A stretch of 64,000 bases of DNA from Aminobacter sp. J41. GTDB lineage: Bacteria > Pseudomonadota > Alphaproteobacteria > Rhizobiales > Rhizobiaceae. The stretch's first letter is position 1. Each line of letters begins with the position of its first letter. Where the stretch lies: NCBI RefSeq assembly GCF_000526635.1, contig NZ_JAGL01000019.1, positions 1-64,000 on the forward strand, read 5' to 3'. Shown here piece after piece: positions 1 through 7,425 of the stretch. The notes beneath the pieces are model-generated. The model did not search any database, was not told where the DNA came from, and saw nothing but the letters and a program-made list of their open reading frames with translations. The position numbers and the translations under genes are program-made.

Positions 1-184
1 ACAGCCGCTCGGCATAGGCATCAAGCTTGCTCGGCCGATCCGGCACCTGGAAGCGGGGCTCCACCTCGTCGGATCGCAGGTATTTGCGGATCGTGTTCCG
101 CGACAGTCCCGTGCGCCGTGCAATCTCCCGGATCGAATGTCCATCCCGCAGATGCCAGCGTCGGATAACGCTCAGTAACGCCAT
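1..184 (-). CDS. istA: IS21-family transposase IstA, amino-terminal fragment
   Basis: Reading the minus strand from an ATG at 184 gives a protein that starts MALLSVIRRWHLRDG and continues with a helix-turn-helix (SIREIARRTGLSRNTIRKYL). It then reaches PDRPSKLDAYAERL, typical of IstA, where it leaves the window. IstA is the DDE transposase that acts with the ATPase helper IstB. No frameshift is visible in the 61 codons present. Only the DNA-binding amino end is in view, so whether the element is intact is unknown. Confidence 0.85.
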   Translation of the reverse strand, partial: MALLSVIRRWHLRDGHSIREIARRTGLSRNTIRKYLRSDEVEPRFQVPDRPSKLDAYAERL

Positions 185-250
185 GTCTATCACTCCAAAA
201 TCCCCTGCGATCAACCAGCAGGGGTGGGTTCAAACATGGGTCACTTCTCA
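1..250 (-). mobile_element. IS21-family insertion sequence, left end (partial)
   Basis: The first 184 bases encode the amino end of an IstA-type transposase on the minus strand. The 66 bases beyond its start look like the IS terminus. Read outward-in, the end begins TGAGAAGTGACCC at 250, and TG is the usual terminal dinucleotide of IS21 elements. The rest of the element lies outside the window, so the other terminal repeat and the target duplication cannot be checked. The exact boundary at 250 is inferred. Confidence 0.75.
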
Positions 251-817
251 ATGGAAAAACCGCCCAATCCCGGGTCAGTTCTCGGCGGAAATCAACAGAA
301 TAGCTTTATGGGCGCTGTGGCAGGGATATACGATGCGACTGGCGCACGGATCGGCTTCTTTAACAGGGCCGAAGACGCCGAGTATGTCGTGTCTTTGTCC
401 GCCCACATCGAGGCCCTAGAGGCGCGGCTTGCCGAGGCGAAGGCAGAGCGCGACGAGTACTACGCCCGAGGCTTCGGCCTGCGCTCCCATGTGGTGCGCT
501 ACCTCAACAGGAACGTATCAAAAGAAACGCTGCGCGAGGCATTCATGAGGTGGGAGAGCGCATCCGGTACTCGCTTTTCAATCTCCCCGGCCGCCCTTGA
601 AGCCACCCCGCCCGCGCCGATGGTGACGGAGGCGCTGACTATAGCGCACGAGGCGCTTGAAGCGGCAAGCGACCAGATACTGGAAAGCTACAGGACGTGG
701 GTAGCCGACGATAAGGATGCCAAACCCCGATACGGCCAATACCCGCGCTATGACCAGGTAAACGCGGCAATCCGCGTTGTTTCCGAAGCCCTCACAGCAT
801 CGGAGGCCAAACAATGA
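251..817 (+). CDS. Phage-like hypothetical protein, possibly truncated by the IS
   Basis: An open frame of 188 codons begins with an ATG one base after the inferred IS end. An internal ATG at 308 (MGAVAGIYDATG) is an alternative start. After a short amino segment it has a charged, probably helical stretch (about residues 45-70, rich in Glu, Ala and Arg), then an Ala/Glu-rich carboxy end. I do not recognise a family. Its stop overlaps the next gene by 4 bases, as in compact phage gene clusters. The native amino end may have been removed by the IS insertion, in which case the present start is fortuitous. Function unknown. Confidence 0.5.
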   Translation: MEKPPNPGSVLGGNQQNSFMGAVAGIYDATGARIGFFNRAEDAEYVVSLSAHIEALEARLAEAKAERDEYYARGFGLRSHVVRYLNRNVSKETLREAFMRWESASGTRFSISPAALEATPPAPMVTEALTIAHEALEAASDQILESYRTWVADDKDAKPRYGQYPRYDQVNAAIRVVSEALTASEAKQ

Positions 818-1161
818 TGCGCCTTCTCTGCTGGCTTGGGCTGCATCAGTGGCGACCCACATCCACCTTCACCTGCAACCCTCACGACACCGGCTATTGG
901 TGCCGTCGCTGCTACCGGGAGGCCAAAATGACAGATCCTGGGGGATTGTTCGCGAGGAGGAATACTGGAGTGAAGTGGCTTCTTGAGAAGTGGCGGGCAC
1001 GACGGAACCTCCGTCGCGCACAAAAATGGGCGGAGGAGAATGGTCGACCACTTGGCCCTCTGCTGCGCATTGATGAGTTCCGCGACGGCAAGAAATTCCG
1101 GGTCTACGAACTACCAGCGACAGACAGTCGACCATCTGACGTTCTTTTCGTTCCAGATTGA
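814..1161 (+). CDS. Small phage-like hypothetical protein
   Basis: This frame encodes 115 residues and overlaps the previous gene by 4 bases, which suggests translational coupling. The amino end has a short hydrophobic segment (MMRLLCWLGLHQW) followed by Cys residues (TCNPHDTGYWCRRC) that could bind a metal. The middle is strongly basic. The HQW and WCRRC pattern resembles small phage or prophage proteins with a zinc-knuckle look, but I cannot name a family. It belongs to the accessory element that ends at the tRNA-Leu gene. Confidence 0.5.
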   Translation: MMRLLCWLGLHQWRPTSTFTCNPHDTGYWCRRCYREAKMTDPGGLFARRNTGVKWLLEKWRARRNLRRAQKWAEENGRPLGPLLRIDEFRDGKKFRVYELPATDSRPSDVLFVPD

Positions 1162-1177
1162 TAGAGGTGCACAAGCG

Positions 1178-1396
1178 ATGTGCAAGTTCTGCGACAAGCG
1201 AGAGCAGCGCAGGAAAGCGCTCCTGAATGCGCTGAAGCCTAACACCGTCGTGACGTCAGACCAGCTTGCCGGGGTGCTCGGTGTCACCCCGCGCTCGGTC
1301 TATCGCCAGATCCGCGCTCTGCGCCAGTCAGGCATCCGCGTCGATGGTCAAGCTGGCGTCGGCTACATGCTGCGCAGGGAGCGTGCCCGCGCATGA
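1178..1396 (+). CDS. Small HTH_11-type DNA-binding protein
   Basis: The start chosen is the ATG at 1178, preceded by AGAGGTG, giving 72 residues. A longer frame runs in from upstream but crosses the previous gene. It begins with a CxxC (MCKFCDKR) and then holds a winged helix-turn-helix: a first helix around NALKPN, the turn TSDQLAGVLGVTPRSVYRQI, and a wing ending GVGYMLRR. This is the HTH_11/BirA-like fold. It probably regulates the small gene cluster or the adjacent integrase, which is inferred from position only. Confidence 0.65.
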   Translation: MCKFCDKREQRRKALLNALKPNTVVTSDQLAGVLGVTPRSVYRQIRALRQSGIRVDGQAGVGYMLRRERARA

Positions 1397-1671
1397 GCAT
1401 CGCCCGAGAAAACGGCCTCCTGCAGGTCTGCTGTGATTCCTGCCCGGCCAGCTACCCGAACACGTACCTTGCCGAGGATTTCAGCGTGATGATCGCCGAC
1501 GCGAAGACCGCCGGCTGGATCATCCGCAAGGCAGGCCCGGCACGCGACGACACCGGCACGGCTGACCTGTTCGGTTCCGCGCCGCGCGTCGCCGGCACGA
1601 AGCCGGACGAGCCCTACACCCACACCTGCCCCGACTGCGCAAACCCGATCGAAACCGGAGGTTTGTTGTGA
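1393..1671 (+). CDS. Phage-like protein with paired CxxC motifs
   Basis: The 92-residue product overlaps the HTH gene by 4 bases (ATGA). It has a Cys pair near the amino end (VCCDSC, residues 12-17) and another near the carboxy end (HTCPDCANP), which together could form a zinc ribbon. Between them is a segment (MIADAKTAGWIIRKAG) seen in many small prophage proteins. No enzyme motif is present. A structural or nucleic-acid-binding role is plausible but unproven. Confidence 0.55.
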   Translation: MSIARENGLLQVCCDSCPASYPNTYLAEDFSVMIADAKTAGWIIRKAGPARDDTGTADLFGSAPRVAGTKPDEPYTHTCPDCANPIETGGLL

Positions 1672-1672
1672 C

Positions 1673-1846
1673 ATGACGAGATCGCTCGCCATCACCCAGC
1701 GCCAGGCTCAGGTTCTTCTGCGCGCCGCCGAGGCCGAGAAGGCGATCGTCGAGGTGAAGATCGACGACAAGACCTTCCGCCTCATCCCGTCCTGCCTCGC
1801 GCAGACCGAGCAATCGCTTGCAAAATACAGGGATATCGATCTTTGA
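1673..1846 (+). CDS. 57-residue hypothetical protein upstream of the integrase
   Basis: A short frame from the ATG at 1673 runs to a TGA at 1844-1846 and encodes 57 residues. It begins MTRSLAITQRQAQVLLRAAE and contains VEVKIDDKTFRLIPSC. The stop overlaps the integrase start (TGATG) and the preceding gene ends 1 base before its start, so it fills the gap in an otherwise continuous string of overlapping genes. That packing is the main support. It could be an excisionase-like accessory protein, but no motif proves this. Confidence 0.5.
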   Translation: MTRSLAITQRQAQVLLRAAEAEKAIVEVKIDDKTFRLIPSCLAQTEQSLAKYRDIDL

Positions 1847-2937
1847 TGATCACCATGCCGCGCAAGCTGCCGCTCTACGTATTCGCAGAAACGACCCGCC
1901 ACGGAAAGAAGGCCTATTACTTCCGTCGCGGGAAGGGAAAGCGCGTCCGCATGCCGGATCCGTCCGCAAGAGACTTTGCGGCGGCATACGCGGCAGCGAT
2001 TGCCGAGCACGCACCGGACAAGGACAGTCACGGCCGCTCGGCCCCGTCTCACTCGCTGCGCTGGCTGGTGCTGCGCTACAAGGAAAGCGCCGCCTGGCGG
2101 CAGCTGAGCGACACGACGCGCTACCAGCGCGACAGGATCTTCCTCAACGTGCTCGAGAAGTCGGGCGACGTGCCTTACGTCGCGATCGACCGGCGCACGA
2201 TGCTGCGCGCCATGGACAAGCGCGCCGACACGCCGGCCATGGCGAACAGTTTCCTCAAGGCGATGCGCGGCCTGTTCGATTGGGCGCTGCGCAATGAGCA
2301 CGTCCAGGTGAACCCGTGCGACGGCGTCGACCGCGTCAAGGAAGACGGTGAAGGTTTCCCGGCCTGGACTGTCGAGGACGTCATCGCCTATCGCAACTGC
2401 CACTCCATCGGCACCAAGCAGCGGCTCGCCATGGAATTCATGCTCCTCACCGGACTGCGGCGCGCCGACATGTCGAAGGTCGGCCGGCAGCACATCCGCG
2501 ACGGCATCTTCTCGATGCGCACGGGCAAGAACGGCATCTGGGTGACGATCGCGCTGCCGCAGTATCTCCTCGACATGATCGAGGCGACCCCGCTGAGGGG
2601 CATGCACCTCATCGGCCAGGAAGAGAGCGGCGAGCCCTATACGGTCGAGAGCTTCGGCAACAACTTCCGCGACTGGTGCGACGAGGCAGGCGTCGACAAG
2701 AGCGCGCACGGCCTGCGCAAGCTGTCAGCGACACTTGCCGCCGAGGGCGGTGCAGCCGCTCACGAGCTGATGGCACAGTACGGCTGGACGAAGCTCGCGA
2801 CGGCCGAGATCTACACGCGCGGCGCCGACCGCGCCCGCCTCGGCAAGAGGAATTCGACGATCGTCGCGGCCCAAATCGAGAACATATCCGCCCCGCACCT
2901 TATCCCGGCCGCCCCGCACCTTAAGATAAACATCTGA
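1846..2937 (+). CDS. Tyrosine recombinase / phage integrase
   Basis: The protein of 363 residues has an amino-terminal arm-binding region, a core-binding SAM-like region (about residues 70-160, SLRWLVLRYKESAAW onward) and a carboxy-terminal catalytic domain. The catalytic set is visible: Arg in LLTGLRRADM, Lys in MRTGKNG, the HGLRK box, and the Tyr nucleophile in ATAEIYTRGAD, preceded by YGW in place of the usual second His. It ends 23 bp from the 3' end of a tRNA-Leu gene, the classic target of this family, so it very likely integrates and excises the element lying to the left. The start is ATG 1846; a TTG at 1843 is possible. Confidence 0.93.
   Translation: MITMPRKLPLYVFAETTRHGKKAYYFRRGKGKRVRMPDPSARDFAAAYAAAIAEHAPDKDSHGRSAPSHSLRWLVLRYKESAAWRQLSDTTRYQRDRIFLNVLEKSGDVPYVAIDRRTMLRAMDKRADTPAMANSFLKAMRGLFDWALRNEHVQVNPCDGVDRVKEDGEGFPAWTVEDVIAYRNCHSIGTKQRLAMEFMLLTGLRRADMSKVGRQHIRDGIFSMRTGKNGIWVTIALPQYLLDMIEATPLRGMHLIGQEESGEPYTVESFGNNFRDWCDEAGVDKSAHGLRKLSATLAAEGGAAAHELMAQYGWTKLATAEIYTRGADRARLGKRNSTIVAAQIENISAPHLIPAAPHLKINI
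2888..2923. repeat. Two 15-bp direct repeats near the attachment site
   Basis: CCGCCCCGCACCTTA occurs at 2888-2902 and again at 2909-2923, a 21-bp period. Both copies lie inside the last codons of the integrase (APHL twice in the protein), 38-73 bp from the tRNA 3' end. Spacing of two helical turns and the location suggest integrase arm-type binding sites; this is inferred. Confidence 0.5.
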
Positions 2938-2960
2938 AAATAAAGGGGATTTTTTGGCGG

Positions 2961-3045
2961 TGGTGCCCCTGGCCGGGATCGAACCAGCACTCCTTGCGGA
3001 ACTCGATTTTGAGTCGAGCGCGTCTACCAATTCCGCCACAGGGGC
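2961..3045 (-). tRNA. tRNA-Leu (anticodon CAA)
   Basis: The minus strand folds as a class II tRNA of 85 nt including an encoded CCA. The acceptor stem is GCCCCTG with CAGGGGC. The anticodon stem-loop is CTCGA, CTCAAAA, TCGAG, giving anticodon CAA, and the T loop is GGTTCGATCC. A variable arm is present, as expected for leucine. It decodes UUG. The 3' end faces the integrase and forms the presumed attachment site. Confidence 0.95.
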
Positions 3046-3079
3046 CCATAAGGAGATCCGGCACAGCCGGATGACGCGG

Positions 3080-3107
3080 ACTATACGAGCCGCGGTGCTC
3101 GCGTCAA
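3080..3107 (-). promoter_or_regulatory. Sigma-70 promoter of tRNA-Leu
   Basis: On the minus strand TTGACG (3107-3102) and TATAGT (3085-3080) are separated by 16 bp, close to consensus. The -10 ends about 35 bp upstream of the tRNA 5' end. A short palindrome (ATCCGGC, GCCGGAT, 3055-3071) lies in the leader. Confidence 0.7.
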
Positions 3108-3312
3108 TTGCAATTCAACCGCATCTCACGAAACCTTCACGCTTTTGGCAATAAAGCCGGAGGGCATTGCGGCGTGCGGTGCAGTATGGTGAAACATCCC
3201 CCGCGCCGAAGAACCAGTGGTTGCACCCGAAAACGAGTCGCTACCGTTCCCCGGCACGCAAGAAGACGAACCGAACCGGCATCTGCAGCTGCCGGAGACT
3301 ATCGAGGTGGGA

Positions 3313-3819
3313 ATGTCGCTAGCAACTGCAACCGGCCGAACCCAAGCGATCAGCGCCGCACTTTCAGCAGCCGGCATGGCGATCACCGTTGGCACAGCAC
3401 TCGGCTTTCAGCACATCGGCGGCTTCATTCCCTGCAAGCTCTGCCTCGAGCAACGCATCCCCTACTATGTCGGTGTGCCCGTCATGCTGCTCGCGCTGGT
3501 CTCGTCCGTGCTGAAACTGCCGCCGCTCGCCACTCGCGGCCTGCTGCTCGTCGGAGCGCTGCTGATGACCTGGGGCATCTGGCTCGGCGTCTATCATTCC
3601 GGCGTCGAATGGGGGTTCTGGCCGGGACCCACCGACTGCGGCGCGGTTGCGCCGTCGTCCGGCGGAGGCAGCCTGCTTGACCAGCTCGATGCGGTGGTTC
3701 CGCCATCCTGCGATCAGGCGGCTGGGCGCTTCCTTGGGCTGTCCTTCGCAGGCTGGAACGTGGTCGCCAGCGCCATCCTTGCGGCGATGTCCTATGCCGC
3801 GGCTTTCAGGAAGGACTGA
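3313..3819 (+). CDS. dsbB: Disulfide bond formation protein B
   Basis: DsbB is an inner-membrane protein that reoxidises DsbA by passing electrons to quinone. This 168-residue product has four hydrophobic segments. The first redox pair (PCKLCLEQR, about residues 41-44) follows the first segment, and a second pair lies in the periplasmic loop (TDCG and SCDQ). The start at 3313 is supported by GAGGTGGGA just upstream; an upstream in-frame ATG at 3217 would add a hydrophilic tail. It stands alone between the tRNA and a convergent HNH gene. Rhizobial DsbB proteins are usually of this length. Confidence 0.88.
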   Translation: MSLATATGRTQAISAALSAAGMAITVGTALGFQHIGGFIPCKLCLEQRIPYYVGVPVMLLALVSSVLKLPPLATRGLLLVGALLMTWGIWLGVYHSGVEWGFWPGPTDCGAVAPSSGGGSLLDQLDAVVPPSCDQAAGRFLGLSFAGWNVVASAILAAMSYAAAFRKD

Positions 3820-3825
3820 GCGGGC

Positions 3826-4383
3826 CTACGGCTCCAGTTCGACATCCCAATAGAGAAAGTCCATCCAGCTTTCGTGCAGATAGTTGGGTGGGAACAGCCT
3901 GCCGTTGTTGTGCAGGTCCTGCACCGTCGGCTGGTACGGAGGCTGCCGCGGCCACATCTGAGCCTGGGCCGGAAGCAGCCCGCCCTTCCTGAGGTTGCAG
4001 GCCGAGCAGGCTGCAACGATGTTGTCCCAGGTAGTGGCACCGCCGCAGCGGCGGGGAATGACGTGGTCGAAGGTCAGCTCGTGATGCGCGCCGCAATACT
4101 GGCACTGGAAGCGGTCACGCAGGAACACATTGAACCGCGTGAAGGCCGGGTATCGGGACGGCTTGACGTAGCTTTTCAGCGAGACGACGCTGGGCAGCTT
4201 CATCTCGAAGGACGGCGACGAGACCGAGTGTTCGTATTCGGCGACGATGTTGACGCGGTCGAGGAACACCGCCTTGATCGCGTCCTGCCAGGACCACAAC
4301 GACAAGGGGTAGTAGCTTAGCGGACGGTAGTCCGCATTCAGCACCAGTGCCGGCAGGCTGTCTGGTGACACTGCGATCGTCAC
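3826..4383 (-). CDS. HNH endonuclease
   Basis: The protein of 185 residues carries a carboxy-half HNH domain: QCQYCG, then LTFDHVIPRRCGG (the DH of the motif), then NIVAACSACNLRKG with the second Cys pair. This is a zinc-stabilised beta-beta-alpha-metal nuclease. The amino half (LVLNADYRPLSYYPLSLW) is typical of the stand-alone rhizobial HNH proteins whose role is undefined. The start is GTG at 4383, chosen because an excellent AGGAGG lies just upstream; the longer ATG at 4443 has no comparable site. It converges on dsbB with 6 bp between stops. Confidence 0.85.
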   Translation of the reverse strand: MTIAVSPDSLPALVLNADYRPLSYYPLSLWSWQDAIKAVFLDRVNIVAEYEHSVSSPSFEMKLPSVVSLKSYVKPSRYPAFTRFNVFLRDRFQCQYCGAHHELTFDHVIPRRCGGATTWDNIVAACSACNLRKGGLLPAQAQMWPRQPPYQPTVQDLHNNGRLFPPNYLHESWMDFLYWDVELEP

Positions 4384-4481
4384 TAACGTTCCTCCTCGGG
4401 CTCGTATTTCGACGATGCAGATAATGTAATCCCGCTGTTGCACTATTGTGAAGCAAGAATCTCACAGTGAATGCTCGGGCA

Positions 4482-5156
4482 TTACCTTGATTTTGCAGCC
4501 GCTTCTGCTGTCTCGACTACCGGCGCTGCATCGCGCCCCCGCCATTTGCGCCAGTGTGCCCAGAACAGGCGCGCCGCGACCGAACGCCAAGGCGACCATG
4601 ATTCGGCCATCGCCGTTAGCTCCCTGATCGTCGGGCGGCCATCGAGCCCCAAAGCATCGGCCACCGCGCCCTGCAGCGCAACATCCCCTGCCGGGAACAC
4701 GTCGGCATGACCGGCAGCGATCAGCAGGTACACATCAGCCGTCCACGGGCCGATGCCGTGGATGGCAGTGAGCCGCTCCCTGGCCTCTTCCGCGGAAAGA
4801 TCGGTGAGGGTGTCGAGATCAAGTTCGCCCTCGACGATTGCGCGCGCCAGCGTCATCAGCGTCGCTTGCTTGGGCCGCGACATGCCGGCCTGGCGGAACG
4901 CCTCCTCGCCGCAGGTAAGTACGGTCGCAGCATCAAGCGGGTCGACCAGCCGCGTGAAGCGGGCAAGGATTGCGTCGGCGCTCGCGCGCGAGATCTGCTG
5001 CGCGGCGATGATCGACACCATAGCCGCAAATCCGCCTTCCGAACGGCGCAGCGGGATTTCGCCCGCCTCGGCGATCACCGGCTGAAGCCTCGGGTCGAGC
5101 CGGGCAAGGGCTTGCAGCCCCTTGGCAATGTCGGCCTCGGTTTCGATCCTGCGCAT
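4482..5156 (-). CDS. DNA-3-methyladenine glycosylase II (AlkA-like, HhH-GPD)
   Basis: This base-excision enzyme removes alkylated purines from DNA. The 224-residue protein shows the helix-hairpin-helix (LTAIHGIGPWTADVYLL, about residues 132-148) followed by the catalytic Asp in FPAGDVALQ. The upstream substrate-pocket region includes FAAMVSIIAAQQIS. It lacks the amino-terminal domain of E. coli AlkA and matches the shorter family common in alphaproteobacteria. It is divergent from gluQ, with 86 bp between starts. Confidence 0.88.
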   Translation of the reverse strand: MRRIETEADIAKGLQALARLDPRLQPVIAEAGEIPLRRSEGGFAAMVSIIAAQQISRASADAILARFTRLVDPLDAATVLTCGEEAFRQAGMSRPKQATLMTLARAIVEGELDLDTLTDLSAEEARERLTAIHGIGPWTADVYLLIAAGHADVFPAGDVALQGAVADALGLDGRPTIRELTAMAESWSPWRSVAARLFWAHWRKWRGRDAAPVVETAEAAAKSR

Positions 5157-5242
5157 GTCGTCTCACTCCCGGGCTTGCGGGCAGCCCGTGGGAAACGTAG
5201 CAATCGTGCATTGGAAGCCACAACCCGTTTCACACCGGCCTC

Positions 5243-6121
5243 ATGACACGTCCTGTCTTCCGCTTCGCGCCGAGCCCGAATGGCGAGCTCCATCTCGGCC
5301 ATGCCTACTCGGCCCTGCTCAACGACCGGCTGGCGCGCGCGAGCAACGGCAGGCTGCTGCTGCGCATCGAGGACATCGACCTCACCCGCTGCACGCCGGA
5401 GTTCGAGGAAGGCATCTACCGCGACCTCAGCTGGCTTGGCATCCGCTGGGAGGAGCCGGTGCGCCGCCAGTCCGAATATTTCGAGGACTATACCCGTGCG
5501 CTGGAGACACTGGTCGATGCGGGGCTCGTCTACCCCTCCTTCATGAGTCGCGGTGAGGTACGCGCGATCATCTCGGAATCCGAAGCCGAGGGAAAAACGT
5601 GGCCGCGCGATCCCGACGGCGTCCCATTGTTCCCGCTGGCTGAACGGCATCTGTCCGAGAAGGAGCGCCGCTGGCGCATCGCCGAGGGCGAAGCCTATGC
5701 CTGGCGCATCCACATCGACGAAGCCGCGCGGCATGTCGGCAGCGCGCTTACGTGGGAAGAACAGGGCGAAGGTCCGGACGGCGAAAGCGGCACCATCCGC
5801 GCCAACCCGCAGGCCTGGGGTGACGTCGTCATTGCCCGCAAGGAGGTGCCGACCAGCTATCACCTGTCGGTGGTGATTGACGATGCGCTGCAAGGCATCA
5901 CTCATGTCGTGCGGGGACGCGACCTCTTCCATGCCACCGGGATGCAGCGGCTCCTGCAGGAACTGCTCGGCTTCAGCGCCCCTGTCTATCTCCACCACGA
6001 CCTGGTGCTGGCAGACGACGGCCGCAAGTTGTCGAAGAGCCGGCGCGACACCGGACTCGCGGCACTCCGGGAGGCGGGCCTCACGCCGGAGGATATCAGG
6101 CGGATGGTCGGTCTGGATTGA
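5243..6121 (+). CDS. gluQ: Glutamyl-Q tRNA(Asp) synthetase
   Basis: GluQ activates glutamate and attaches it to the queuosine base at position 34 of tRNA-Asp. The 292-residue protein is a truncated glutamyl-tRNA synthetase catalytic domain without an anticodon-binding domain, which separates it from GltX. The HIGH-type signature appears as FAPSPNGELHLGHA, and the KMSKS-type loop as GRKLSKSRRD near residue 260. The window also carries a queuosine-precursor transporter at 20.1 kb, consistent with an active queuosine pathway. Its end overlaps the next convergent gene by 26 bp. Confidence 0.92.
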   Translation: MTRPVFRFAPSPNGELHLGHAYSALLNDRLARASNGRLLLRIEDIDLTRCTPEFEEGIYRDLSWLGIRWEEPVRRQSEYFEDYTRALETLVDAGLVYPSFMSRGEVRAIISESEAEGKTWPRDPDGVPLFPLAERHLSEKERRWRIAEGEAYAWRIHIDEAARHVGSALTWEEQGEGPDGESGTIRANPQAWGDVVIARKEVPTSYHLSVVIDDALQGITHVVRGRDLFHATGMQRLLQELLGFSAPVYLHHDLVLADDGRKLSKSRRDTGLAALREAGLTPEDIRRMVGLD

Positions 6122-6413
6122 GATTGCCCAGCCGTTTGACGAGGGCCTTCAGCAGCATCAGCGCCGTGAGGCAGAGGAACGCGCCGACAAGCCCGCAGGC
6201 GACCGCGAACTTCTTGTCAGTGAGGTTCCAGCCGAACCGGATCATCAGGAACATCGAGAAGAAGAAACCCGCGGTGATGACGACCGCGTTTCCGGTAGCA
6301 CCAAAACCGTCTTCGCCAACGATTGCGTCGAGCCCCAGCGACACGATGAACGAGAGGATGCCGACCATCGATATCGCGAGCAAAAGGCTCATAGCATCGA
6401 GTTTCAAGAACAT
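6096..6413 (-). CDS. Small multi-pass membrane protein, function unknown
   Basis: A 105-residue protein with three or four hydrophobic helices (about residues 8-28, 40-60 and 70-92) separated by short loops. No enzymatic motif is seen. AAAGGATTT precedes the start, where GTG and ATG are adjacent; the ATG at 6413 is chosen. It converges on gluQ and shares 26 bp with its 3' end. It could be a conserved hypothetical inner-membrane protein of rhizobia. Confidence 0.6.
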   Translation of the reverse strand: MFLKLDAMSLLLAISMVGILSFIVSLGLDAIVGEDGFGATGNAVVITAGFFFSMFLMIRFGWNLTDKKFAVACGLVGAFLCLTALMLLKALVKRLGNLNPDRPSA

Positions 6414-6561
6414 CACAAATCCTTTCCGTCAAACGGATCAGGAAGCCCCGCTGTGTCCCGCACAAGAGGGCGTGAGCATGTGAGGTAATTCTTACATTTT
6501 AATTGCTTTCGTTGCTGGTATTGGATCAATAGCACTCTTTCCCGCCTGGACATTCCCTGAC

Positions 6562-7425
6562 ATGAAACGCGCCGTTCGACTTATTCCGCCCCTGTTTGTG
6601 CTGCTGTGGGCGACAGGTTTCATCGGCGCGCGCTACGCGATGCCGTGGGCCGAACCACTGACATTTCTTGCAGCACGGTTCGCGCTGGCGGCCGGCATTC
6701 TTTCCCTGCTGATCGTCGCATTCAGGGCAAAGTCGTTGACCCCGAAGCAGGCGATGCACGCGGCATTTGCGGGCGCGCTGATCCACGGCGCCTATCTTGC
6801 CGGCGTATTCTGGGCGATCCGCAACGGCATGCCCGCGGGCCTCTCCGCGCTCATCATCGGCCTGCAGCCGCTGATCACGGCAGTGATGGCCGGCTGGACC
6901 CTCGGGGAAAAGGTAATGCCCCGCCACTGGGCAGGCCTTGCCGTCGGCTTCGTCGGCATCGTCATCGTGCTGGCGCCGAAATTTGGCGACGCAATGGGCG
7001 GCGTGACGCCGATCACCTTTGCCGCCTGTGTCGCTGCAGCCATTGCCATTAGCGCCGGCACGATTTGGCAGAAGAAGTTCGTCGGCAGCGCTGACCTCGT
7101 CACCGCGACGCTGTGGCAATATGTCGGCGCAACCGCGCTGATGGCCGTTGGGCCCCTCGCCTTCGAGACCCGCACCTACACCCTCAACGGCGAGCTGATC
7201 TTTGCGATGGCCTGGCTGGTGCTGGTGCTGTCGATCGGCGCGATCTTCCTGCTGATGACGATGATCCGGCAGGGCGAGATGGCCAAGGTCGCTTCACTGT
7301 TCTACCTCGTCCCGGCTGTCACCGCCGTTATCGCCTGGGGGCTGTTTGGCGAGACGCTTTCGCCCGTTCAGCTCGTCGGTATGATCATCACGACCGTCGG
7401 CGTCGGCCTTGCGACGCGCGCCTAG
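6562..7425 (+). CDS. EamA-family (DMT) transporter
   Basis: The product of 287 residues has ten hydrophobic segments arranged as two EamA repeats. The first begins IPPLFVLLWATGFIGARYAMPWAEP and the second follows about residue 150 (ITFAACVAAAIAISAGTIWQKK). Family members export metabolites such as amino acids or nucleosides; the substrate here is not evident. The closing GMIITTVGVGLATR is typical. It converges on the YihY-family gene with a 4-bp overlap. Confidence 0.85.
   Translation: MKRAVRLIPPLFVLLWATGFIGARYAMPWAEPLTFLAARFALAAGILSLLIVAFRAKSLTPKQAMHAAFAGALIHGAYLAGVFWAIRNGMPAGLSALIIGLQPLITAVMAGWTLGEKVMPRHWAGLAVGFVGIVIVLAPKFGDAMGGVTPITFAACVAAAIAISAGTIWQKKFVGSADLVTATLWQYVGATALMAVGPLAFETRTYTLNGELIFAMAWLVLVLSIGAIFLLMTMIRQGEMAKVASLFYLVPAVTAVIAWGLFGETLSPVQLVGMIITTVGVGLATRA

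Larger units (their letters stand above)
251..2964. mobile_element. End of an integrative element (prophage or ICE) at tRNA-Leu
   Basis: Five small genes and an integrase, all on the plus strand and mostly overlapping, run up to the 3' end of tRNA-Leu(CAA). Beyond the tRNA the content becomes conserved chromosomal genes. This is the usual architecture of a tRNA-integrated element, with the attachment core expected inside the tRNA 3' half (about 2961-2990). The element extends left past an inserted IS21 and out of the window, so its size and other attachment site are not visible. Confidence 0.7.

Noticed and set aside
3826-4443. Longer HNH start at ATG 4443
   Set aside because: The GTG at 4383 has AGGAGG at good spacing and matches the family's amino end.
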